This document shows positions 10,612-19,839 of a stretch of DNA of 64,000 nucleotides, piece by piece; within the stretch, counting starts at the first letter, position 1; the number at the start of each line of letters is the position of its first letter. The notes below the pieces were generated by a model. That model ran no database searches and was not told where the DNA came from. It saw nothing but the letters and a program-made list of their open reading frames with translations. The position numbers and the translations under genes were made by a program. This stretch comes from Flaveria trinervia (taxonomy: Eukaryota; Streptophyta; Magnoliopsida; Asterales; Asteraceae): contig CM046442.1 in assembly GCA_025506515.1 (NCBI GenBank), positions 60,063,376 through 60,127,375 on the forward strand. Direction: 5' to 3'.

Positions 10612-11862
10612 AGATCATCTGGATCTAATTCTTCTGCATCCTTTGTGACTTTCCCTAGAAATAGTCAACAACACAGAGGGCAACATCCTGTCAATTCTGG
10701 TCATCATTCTCAACCACAATCTCCTGCATATTTTGTTCCTCAGGGTCCAATGCCATATCCTTACCCTTGTTATTACATGCCACAAACCAGTCAGTTCAAG
10801 CACCCATTGCTCAACAACCACATGCTCTTCCTGAGCCTCAACCATCTCAATCTCATCAACCTCCTCAACCTCAACAACACAACTTCTTCACCCCTGGAGT
10901 TGTTGACTGGAGCAGTTTACCAGATGACATGTCTGGTCATGAACAACTTTTCACAGGTGCTGGTCAACATGGTGGTGACTGTCCTTTTGGGAATCTGGCA
11001 CTTATGACTCTGGAGTCTGCAGATGGATCATCCTCAAATGCCTCTTCATCACAGGTATCACAGGTATCCTCTGAGGCTAAGGCCAAATTATGTTCTGAAA
11101 CATGCATAGCAGCATTTGCCTCTATTAGAGAAGCAAATGTAGCTTTAATTAATAAGAACATAGAGCTAGAAAAGATCATTTCCAAAAGAAAAGCTAGTGT
11201 GAGTCTATGCTTAAAGAGAAAAATGATGAGATTTATAAACTAAATGCCAAATCACTGATGATAAGGCTATGGAAGAGGTACTTTTAGAAAAGTACAAAGA
11301 CCTCAAAGAAACCCTTGCAGTCACCCAAGTAGAGTGTGATCGATGGGTACAATCATGCAAAGGTTTTGAAATGCTTCTTAGTAAGCAATCTGCTTCCAAT
11401 GTGAAGTTTGGCATTGGTTATAATCACACTGCTCCTCCTACAGATTTTGCTTCAAGAGCAGAAGTGAAATCTGATGGAGAAAGCAATAACCAATCCACCT
11501 CATCATGTGATTCACTTTCTCATAGAGCACCATCAGAAGTTGAAGTTAGTATTATTCCCTCGTTGAACCTATCAGCTGATCTTGATGGTTCAAATACTGA
11601 CACTCACATGATCAAAGAGCTGATCAACTCAGGAGTTATTTCTGGAAGTCCTGAAAGGACTGGAGAGCAAGATTTAACACCTGAAGTTCAAACTCCAACT
11701 ACTATCAGCACTGAAGAGAAGAAAACTGTCAGTAGAAAGAGTTTGAAGACTACTAAAGAGGAAGTCAAGAAAGCAAATAATGCTTCCAAAGTACTGAAGA
11801 GCAAGTCTTCAATAGTTTCATTCTCTTTAGTTGATGATCAACATAAGATGAAGAAGAAACCA

Positions 11863-11904
11863 TGTGAAGTATGTGGTTTGTTCAATCATCTTACAGATGA
11901 TTGT
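11863..11904 (+). other. B1 gag second CCHC motif
   Basis: CEVCGLFNHLTDDC also fits C-x2-C-x4-H-x4-C and lies about 430 codons after knuckle 1. B2 has it at the same place (CEICGKFNHLSDEC), so it is a family trait. Confidence 0.75.
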
Positions 11905-12373
11905 TGGTACAAAAGGGGATCCAAACTCAAACATAAAGAGGAAACTAAAGAGAAAATGGTTAAAATGAAAACTGAGTTTGAAGCCATATTTGTACCAGCA
12001 ACATCAAATCCTGTAACCCTTAAGTCCAAAAAGAAATCCAAAAAGGAAGGGGTTAAACAGGTAACAGCTGAGATTGCTCAAAAGAAGAAGGTGCAACATA
12101 GGAACTTATCAAACTCCAATGCCAATGTGTCTGAAGAGCTGAAAGCCTTATCACAAAATCAGACACAGCTGGTTATGATGGTTCAACATCTATTGGGAAG
12201 AGTTAACCAATTAGATGTTCCTATGTTGAAACCACAGAAAAGGAGGTCCAAGCCAAAGGATTCCTTTTCTTCACCAACTTCTTCCTCTCAGGCTGTTGTT
12301 TCCAACAAACATGTTAGTTTACCATCTGTTGATGAGAACAGGCCCAAGACCAAAAAGGTTTGGGTCTCAAAAT

Positions 12374-12398
12374 CTAACTAATTTGTTTTATTTTGCAG
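12374..12398 (+). promoter_or_regulatory. B1 splice-acceptor-like gag-pol junction
   Basis: CTAACTAAT, which contains the gag TAA stop, is followed by a T-rich stretch and TTTTGCAG, then GG and pol code. This looks like a plant branch point and 3' splice site. Gag and pol are in different frames here, so some recoding or splicing would be needed to make Pol. The same layout is at 27439-27464, 39003-39026, 51062-51090 and 55523-55553. Confidence 0.45.
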
Positions 12399-12764
12399 GG
12401 TTCTTCAACATGCCTCAGAGGCATCTGGTATGTAGACAGTGGAGGATCCATGCATATGACAGGAAACAGATTACTTCTTAATGACTACTTTCAAGGAAGG
12501 AAGGGGTTTGTGTCATTTGGCAATGAGGCAAAGGGTTACATCATCGGCAAAGGCTTTGTTTCCAATGGGGAAATAAAGTTTGATGATGTTAACCATGTGG
12601 AAAATCTCAAGTACAACCTCTTGAGTGTCAGTCAAATGTGTGACAAAGGCCATGTTGCTCTTTTCACCAGTCAGAACTGTCGGATTCTGTCATCCAAAGT
12701 TCTAAGTTTGATTGATAAGGTGTTGGATGAATAAACTCTCCTAAAGGCCAACAGGACAGGAAGA
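12399..12764 (+). pseudogene. B1 aspartic protease
   Basis: Cleaves the Gag-Pol precursor. The frame reads IWYVDSGGSMHMTGNRLLL; the active site DSG is at 12435-12443. It is followed by FVSFGNEAKGYIIGKG and VENLKYNLLSVSQMCDKG, the typical second half of the fold. The catalytic loop is intact. A TAA at 12732-12734 ends the frame before GAG-pre-integrase, where B2 reads on. The DSGxSxHMTG form is that of Sirevirus proteases. Confidence 0.8.
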
Positions 12765-13700
12765 GTGTATTCCTTAGATCTTTCCAAGAAAATAGATCTC
12801 AAAGGCCATCCTTGCCTATTTTCCAAGGCTTGCCCTCAAGAATCTACTCTATGGCATAGAAGGCTGGGTCATGTTAATCTCAAAAACATAAATCAGCTGA
12901 TAAACCATGGTTTAGTAAGGGGACTGCCTATGAAGGAGTTCAAATGTGAAGATAACTACACTACTTGTTTAAAAGGAAAACAGCACAAAGTTTCATTTCC
13001 CTCCATAGAAGAACCTAAGTCCACTGCCTGCTTACAGCTTCTTCACATGGATCTCTTTGGTCCTGTGAGAGTGATGAGTATGGCTAAGAAGAAATACTGT
13101 CTGGTAATTGTGGATGATTACTCCAGATTTGTATGGACTTTCTTCTTGCATTCAAAGGATGAGGCAGCTCAGAAGATTATCAACTTTGTGTTGTATGTTG
13201 AGAAGCAGTATTCCCTCTCAGTCAAGTGTATTAGAAGTGATAATGGAACAGAATTCAGAAACAATACACTTGATGAGTTCTACCTCTCAAAGGGAATCAA
13301 GAGGCAGTTTAGCATTCCAAGAACTCCTGAACAAAATAGAGTAGTGGAGAGAAAGAACAGGACCCTTATTGAAGCTGCAAGGTCCATGTTGGCTGATTCT
13401 GGACTGCCAATGACTTTTTGGGCTGAAGCTGTCAATACAGCTTGCTATGTACAGAATAGAGTTCTAGTAAATCAGAGGTTGATGAAGACTCCATATGAAG
13501 TTCTTCATCATTTGGCCCCTCTAATTTCATTCTTCAGAGCTTTTGGGTGTCCTTGTTTCATTCTCAACACACGGGATCAACTCCAAAAATTGATCCTAAG
13601 GTGGATGCAGGGTACTTTGTTGGTTATTCATTGCAAAGCATACAGAGTCTTCAACTGCTGAACAAAGATGGTTGAAGAGACTCTACATGTTAAGTTTAAT
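12765..13700 (+). pseudogene. B1 integrase
   Basis: Joins element DNA to the chromosome. The N-terminal zinc domain has LWHRRLGHVN, but the first Cys of the pair is lost (NYTTC, where B2 has EICTAC). The core keeps the DDE triad in HMDLFGP, RSDNGTEF and EQNRVVERKN. It continues with FWAEAVNTACYVQNRVL and FRAFGCPCFILN. A frameshift near 13580 and a TGA near 13660 break the C-terminal part. At about 300 open codons the core is well preserved. Confidence 0.85.
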
Positions 13701-15225
13701 GAATCTCCAAAGGACAAGATTCCACAAAGCCCTGTGGAGCTATTTGATTTGGACATACTGCAATATGTTCCTTATCAAACTCCTGCTGTTGCTCCTGTCA
13801 ACAGTTCACCACCTCATGGTACTGCTGGTGCTGATGATGATGATGATAGCAGTACTCACCTCTTCAGGTTTAGTGACCAACTGCCTGTGTCCTCTAAACC
13901 TGATGCTCCTGTAGCTTTAGTAGCTTCATCCACAACAAGTGCTGATGAGATTTCTGCATCTTCAACTTCATTTGAGTTGCCACCATCTACATGGTTTCAA
14001 GAGTCTACATCAACATCTGTTGCTGCTGAAGGTTCTACAAACACTTGCACTGATCTCATTGTTTATCCAGAGCTGAAGAATCACCCAATGTCTTAAATCA
14101 TTGGTGATATCAATGCTGGAGTTTCAACCAGAAGTCATTGTCCAATTTCTGCTTCTATGCTCTCTTCATCAGTCAGCTAGAGCCAAAGAATTATCATGTT
14201 GCACTTAGAGACAATGGTTGGGTTGAAGCAATGCAGCTTGAGCTTCTTCAGTTCAAAAAGCAGCAAGTGTGGGAGCTTGTTCCTCTTCCCCCAGGTAAGT
14301 GTTCAATAGGCACTAAATGGGTGTTTAGGAATAAAACATATGAAAATGGGCTTATTCTTAAGAACAAGGCCATACTGGTTGTTCAGGGGTTTGCACAAGA
14401 AGAAGGTATTGATTATGATGAAACCTTTGCCCCTGTAGCCAGACTGGAGGCAATTAGATTGTTCTTAGCCTATGCTGCACTCCACAATCTTAAAGTTTTT
14501 CAAATGGATGTTAAAAGTGCATTTTTATATCGTAAAATAAAAGAAGAAGTTTATGTGTGTCAACCACCAGGTTTTGAGGATAATAACACCCAGAATGGGT
14601 ATACAAGCTTGATAAGGCTCTTTATGGGTTGAAACAAGCTCCTAGAGCCTGGTATGAGACATTATCTAACTTTCTTTTACAAAATAATTTCACTAGAGGC
14701 TCCATAGATAAAACCTTATTTATTAAGAAGGTGGATCAGCATAAACTACTTGTTCAAATTTATGTTGATGATATTATATTGCATCCTCTGATCCCCAGTT
14801 GTGTGATGATTTTACAAAATTAATGCAAAGGAAGTTTGAAATGAGTGCAATGGGAGAATTAAAGTTTTTTCTAGGCTTGCAAATCAAACAATAAGCTATT
14901 GGAATTTTCATTCATCAGTCTAAATATACAAAAGATCTTTTAAATAAGTTTGATTTACAAAACTGTAAGCCCTGTTCTACTACCATGTGCAACACCACAC
15001 AATTGGATATTGATCAGAAAGGTAAAGCTGTTGATGAAACGCTTTACAGATGTATGATTGGGTCCTTGATGTATTTAACAGCTTCTAGACCAGATATTAT
15101 GTTTGCTACATGTGTTTGTGCTAGATTTCAAGCTGCACCTAAAGAGTCTCATCTGATTGCAGTCAAGAGGATCTTTAGATATTTCCAAGGTACACAATCT
15201 CTAGGTTTATGGTATTCCACTGGGC
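13701..15225 (+). pseudogene. B1 reverse transcriptase and preceding linker
   Basis: A Pro/Ser/Thr/Asp-rich linker (to about 14100) separates integrase from RT. RT blocks: WVEAMQLELLQFKKQQVWELV, IGTKWVFRNK, YDETFAPVARLEAIRLFLAY (14410-14470), FQMDVKSAFLY (14500-14530), LMGKQAPRAWYE-type block (14625-14655), and the polymerase motif YVDDI (14761-14775). At least four frameshifts and a TAA (near 14891) disrupt it. RT would copy the genomic RNA in cytoplasmic particles. Confidence 0.85.
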
Positions 15226-15703
15226 ACTCTTGCAAATTAGTTGCTTTCTCTGATAGTGACTATGCAGGGTGTATGTTAACCAGGAAATCAACTTCTGGTG
15301 GATGTCAATTCCTGGCAACTGTTTGATTTCTTGGCAGAGTAAGAAACAAACATCTGTTGCTACATCCACAGCTGAAGCCGAGTACATTGCTGCTGTATGT
15401 TGTACATCCCAAGTACTCTAGCTTCAGAATCAACTTTTGGATTATGGTATTATAGAGACTAAGACTCTGTTATTAATGGATAGTGCTTCAGCTCTTTGCA
15501 TTGTCAAAAATCCAGTCCAGCACTCTAGGACCAAACATATAGAAATTAGACATCATTTTATAAGAGATTGTTTTGAAAAGGGTATAATTAATCCTATGTT
15601 TGTGCCTAGTGCTGATGAGCTTGCAGACATTTTTACTAAGACTTTGGATAGTTCAACTTTCCACAACCTGGTGTTAAGGCTTGGTATGCTGCAGCTAGAA
15701 TAA
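15226..15703 (+). pseudogene. B1 RNase H
   Basis: Degrades RNA in the RNA-DNA hybrid. FSDSDYAGC carries the first catalytic Asp. The adjoining part is out of frame. A TAG at 15419-15421 replaces the Trp codon present in B2. The tail reads DSASALCIVKNPVQHSRTKH to ADIFTKTLDSSTFHNLVLRL and stops at 15701-15703 as in other copia elements. Confidence 0.85.
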
Positions 15704-16456
15704 GTGACAATTACTGATGATCTCAGTAATAAGTACTGATGATCATTGGTAACCATGTCACATATAAGTACCCATGAGTTCTTTTACCCTCAGTAGTTTT
15801 TATAACTACTGAAGGCTAAATGCCTCACAAGTACTGAAGTACTTTATCTGTTCTAAACTACTGATGTAGTTACAACTACTGAAATCAGTAAAACAGATAA
15901 GTACTGACGTCCTATGAAACACCTGAAAAGCAGATGAAAAGTCTGATGAGTAAGTGTTGAGGACAGTATGAAACAGCTGAAAAGCTAAGAATTGACGAAA
16001 ACAGCTGATGAGTAATTTCTCTTCAGTTGTTTCTACAACTGTTGTTTCTAAACAACTGAAGCAAGACCACAGTCTTCAGTAGTTTCACAACTACTGATAA
16101 CTAATACCAAGTCTTCAGTTGTTTACAACAACTGATGGCAAAACCACTGTCTTCAGTAGTTTCACAACTACTGATGACAAACACCAAGTCCGCAGTTGTT
16201 TACATCATATGAAGTCAAAACCACGACCTTTAGTAGTTTCATAAATACTGATGGTTAACACCAAGACTTTAGCTGTTTCAATGTCTGATGGTCAAAACCA
16301 AGTATTCAGTTCTTTTATAACACCTGATGACAACACCACCACTGTCAGTCATTTTAAACCTCTGAAGGTTAATACAACATCATCAGTAGTTTCAAACAGC
16401 TGATGACCACACCAAAACCTCCAGTAGATTTCTTTCAGCCTTTTCCTATCCAACCC
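15704..16456 (+). repeat. B1 spacer array of short inverted repeats
   Basis: About 750 bp without a gene. Words CAGTAGTT and AACTACTG, or CAGTTGTT and AACAACTG, face each other across 3-6 bases and recur every 40-50 bp, e.g. 16077-16096, 16112-16136 and 16154-16176. Each pair can form a small hairpin. The same words occur in the family B LTRs (31010-31060; 32990-33130). The array ends just before a TATA-type box. Confidence 0.75.
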
Positions 16457-16464
16457 TATAAATA
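16457..16464 (+). promoter_or_regulatory. Candidate internal TATA box upstream of B1 aORF
   Basis: CCCTATAAATACC lies 56 nt before the aORF ATG and is followed by pyrimidine-rich sequence suited to a transcription start. B2 has CCCTTTAAATACC at the matching place. No transcript data are available. Confidence 0.45.
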
Positions 16465-16519
16465 CCTGTCTTTTTCTCAAACGTTCCATTAGCATTCTTC
16501 TGACCTTCATACTCTCAAA

Positions 16520-19005
16520 ATGGCAACCATGAGTCTAAAACCCAGACATAATTGCGTCGCCTACCTCACGAAATCGGCCTTCTGGACAAAGTTTGATCAC
16601 GCCATAGACCTAATGGCTGATTCTCAGTATAGTACTACTCTGCTCTTAAACTCGACCATCTACCTAGAGTCACTAAGTCAGTTTTGGTCCAATGCCTACG
16701 TTCACACTGATGTGCCTTCCATCCAAATTTCTGTTCGGTCATTGGTCAACCAAAAACAAGTAGAGGTTACACCTGATAGCATTCATCGAGTGCTAAATTT
16801 ACAAGATGCTACTACTATGACTGAGTACCCGAAGGGCACAACTGATATGTCCTTCATCAACAATGGGTACGACGGAAATCTTCGAGCTGCTACCATACTG
16901 AAGAAGAACTTCCCTGATGCTGAAAGACTGATTTCATATGGTGAATGTTTGCTTAGCCTCGAAGACATCCAATGGGATCAAATGTCTTCCGGTGGCAACA
17001 GGTATTTTATTCAATTCTAGAACACCAACCTTTAAATTTTTCACAAATTGTGTTTCTAGAAATCAAAGATCTGGCACAGAAACCTGTGGAAACAGATGGC
17101 TATTATATCCCAGGTTTCTAATCGCCATAATTTTAAATGAATTACAAACTGATGGCCTTGTTGGCCTTGGAGTCCCTGCACCAGCTGTTCTAGCTGAGGT
17201 ATACTCCAGGCATAACTCCGACCAATCTCTCAAAGAAGCTGCCTGTTTGCTCAAACCCAAGCAAAGGGAACCCACAGCTTCAACTGACAGATCCAAAGCC
17301 AAAATCCAAACCCAAACAAGCTAATCAGGGAGATGAGTCCCCTAATGATGCTCCTGTACCACCCAAACAGGATAAAACTACTGGTTCAAACCCTCCAGTA
17401 GTGTTAAAGACTCAACCAGCAACAGCGCACAGGTATCCTCTCAAAAGGATCCTGTTGCAACCACTTCAGGGGGGAAACCACATTACTGAGACCTCTCTCA
17501 CTTGAGCAGGTTATCATTGAAGAGCGTCCCTCTCCCCGGATGCAATCAGCTTCTATCCCCTCTCCCCATGCAAATGCCCCCTAAAGTCCAACCATTATAA
17601 TTGCTAATGTGCTGACTCAACTGCATGCCTCTCCTCCTCCCCTACAACCACCAACAAGGGGAGAACAACAACAATTGAGGAAGAGGATACACATGCTTCT
17701 GACAACCCACAACACCGGGGTTTAAATGTTCTATCTCCTGGTGTGGATATGGAGATCAGAACATCTGGTGAGGCTGCCACCTCTTCTGAATCAACATATG
17801 ATGAGACTGAGGTTGGTAACATAACTAAGACCTCACCAGAGGCAACAGTTGATGAAGGACAAAGTCCTGAGGCTGGAAGTCCCCAGTTCCAAGACAAAGG
17901 GGCACATGCTACATCTGGTCTACACCCAGTGCATGTACATCGTGCTACAAGCAGGAGGTCAGGTGATTCAGCATCTGCTGATGATGACCTGGGCTTCTTT
18001 TATGATGTTCTGGCCAGAACATAATCCTAGAGGAGGAAGTCAGTAGGCTGCAAAAACTACTTGACCAACTCTCTCAGGGAGAAAAACCACCTGCCACCAC
18101 ATCAACCCAACAGATGGCACCTTCCTCTGAAGGTCACTTAAACACACAGCCACTCAAGAATCTCAGCACCTGCCTCTATTTCTGTCACCATTTCTCAGGA
18201 TCAAAACCCCTTGAGCAAATGGATGCTATCCCTCAAAATCCCCTATCTCTCATCACACCGCAGATAACTGAACTTGTCATTAAAACTGTTGATGAGAGAC
18301 TTTCTTCTGTCTTACAACCTATGGTGGAGGATGTACTGAGCCAAAGCTTTCTGCTGATCAAACCTTAAAACCAATGCATCCAAAAAGGGGGAGATTCCAG
18401 CAGTGAAAGCTAAAAGAAAGAGGATGAGAAAGGAGAAAGAGAAAGAGAAGGACAAAGAAGTGGAAATAGAGAAGGACTGTGGTATGAGACCGAGAAAGAG
18501 AAGGAGAATGAGAATGAGAACGGGCTGAAAAAGGAGAAAGTACATGAAAGTCAAAAGGACTTTCATGTCACATATAAGAAAAAGAAAAGTGCTGAAAAAG
18601 AGAAAAACTTGAATGAAATGGTTAAAGAGGTTGATGCTGAAAACAGCAGATCATGGACAATATCATTGATCGGCTGTTTAAGCAAGGTTTCAATATGAAA
18701 AGCTGGACTCTGAAATAAGAAATTAGAGATCGAAGATATTCAACAAAAGGGGCCAGCTACAGCACAATGGATAGAGAAGACTTGAATCGATCAGATTTAT
18801 CAGCAATACATGGAGATCATTGATCGAAATAAAATCATGGACCAGGGACAGCATCTTGGCCATAACTCCAAGATCTGTTCGTCTGAGCATATACTAAGGG
18901 ATTAGTAATAGAAGCTTTGAATGAAGCAGGAGCAGGGAGCATGACTGAGCTAGCCAAACACTCAAAAGCCACACTCACCTCCAAAATGCGAACTCCGCTG
19001 TTAAC
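16520..19005 (+). pseudogene. B1 aORF, 5' portion (interrupted by B2)
   Basis: Extra ORF after pol, function unknown. ATG at 16520 opens 166 codons containing FDHAIDLMADSQYS, LNSTIYLESLSQFWSNA and EVTPDSIHRVLNLQD. These resemble, from memory, the N-terminal domain of Asteraceae copia post-pol ORFs (NPTIY-x-S-QFW; SIRR-L). After a frameshift comes NRWLLYPRFLIAIILNELQT (17090-17150), equivalent to MYPRF in families A and C. Then follow a Pro/Thr/Ser-rich middle, an ITELVIKTVDERLSSVLQPM helix, a Lys/Glu-rich run (18400-18620) and a segment matching B2 20890-21090. B2 cuts the gene at 19005; the rest is at 31458. Confidence 0.65.
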
Positions 19006-19785
19006 TGACAGGATCAGTGATCTCAAGTTTGATGGATTAGAGTGTAACACAGCGGAATAAGAACAAGAATTAGACAAATTATAGCAAGAATTGATATTCG
19101 TATGCATTAAGAACAAATACGGTTGTAAAGAGAGAATATATTTCTGTGAAAAGGAATGTTTCAATAATATCAAATGTTTCTACTCAATCATTCACCGATT
19201 ACAATTAGGTTGACACTCCTATATAGAGTGCAATCACTGCTGATATCACGGGATAGTGACATCTGGCAGATTTATTACAAAAATAACTAAAACTTAACAA
19301 ACTACTAAATGTTCACAACTACTGAGAACATATCAGAGTGCTAAGTATAAAACATAAAACTACTGATACGAAGCTACTGAAACTACAACGACTGAAGAAC
19401 AAGCTCTTCAGTCGTTTTACAAAACTACTGAAAAGAAAAACATAAAACTACTGAAAGAAAACCGTCACAACTACTGAAGAAGACCTCTTCAGCTGTTGTG
19501 ACAACGTCTGATACTGGTCTTCAGCACTTGTGTCTTCAGACTTTGTCTTCAGCACTTGTGTCTTTAGACTTTTCTTCAGCACTTGTGTCTTCAGACTTTG
19601 TCTTCAGCACTTGTGTCTTCAGACTTTGTCTTCAGCACTTGTGTCTTCAGACTTTGTCTTCAGCACTGTGTCTTCAGACTTTGTCTTCAGCACTTGTCTT
19701 CAGCTGTTGTGGACTTCAGCAGTTGTTGTGACGTCTGTGGGACTTAAGGTTTTTTGATCCGGCTCATTGGTTCTTTGGTCCAACA
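19006..19785 (-). repeat. 3' LTR of B2
   Basis: On the minus strand it starts TGTTGGACCAAAGAACC and ends GATCCTGTCA (about 780 bp). A minisatellite fills plus 19520-19700. A TATA-like CTATATAGG sits near 19213-19221. It is 107 bp shorter than the 5' LTR of the same element, almost entirely because of fewer minisatellite units. Confidence 0.9.
19520..19700 (-). repeat. LTR minisatellite, about 6.5 units
   Basis: Tandem units of 27-28 bp whose minus-strand core is CACAAGTGCTGAAG followed by an ACAAAGTCTGAAGA-type half. The sister LTR has about 10.5 units. Confidence 0.85.
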
Positions 19786-19800
19786 AACTCCCCCTGAACC
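19786..19800 (-). other. Polypurine tract of B2
   Basis: Minus-strand GGTTCAGGGGGAGTT directly precedes the TGTTGGA start of the 3' LTR. B1 has the same tract at 32498-32512. Confidence 0.85.
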
Positions 19801-19839
19801 AATGCAGCCAAAACCTTAACTTTATTGAGGTCCCACTTA

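Larger units (their letters stand above)
9753..12381 (+). pseudogene. B1 gag, 5'-truncated and frameshifted
   Basis: Retrotransposon capsid/nucleocapsid precursor. Blocks in order: YSDEDKKLFEIDAKAHGILA and ETAHDLWNALKEQFGG (9753-9965), the UBN2-type capsid domain; FLRSLPERWDTY to LTFEREIEQKRKL (10030-10210); knuckle CHKCHRLGHFAREC (10570-10611); a Pro/Gln/Tyr-rich stretch (10680-10890); a helix-rich segment (11070-11400); a second zinc motif CEVCGLFNHLTDDC (11863-11904); and the conserved end VWVSKSN with TAA at 12379-12381. At least three frame changes occur before 11269; from there 370 codons are open. The first ~230 nt present in B2 gag are absent. Confidence 0.8.

Noticed and set aside
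15704..16456. CRISPR-like or satellite array
   Set aside because: Repeats are short, degenerate facing words with variable spacing, inside a plant retrotransposon; no direct-repeat/spacer organisation.
19498..19757. Plus-strand ORFs rich in Ser-Ala-Leu-Val-Phe repeats (also 31080-31578)
   Set aside because: They are translations of the 27-28 bp LTR minisatellite in several frames at once, on the antisense strand of B2; not genes.
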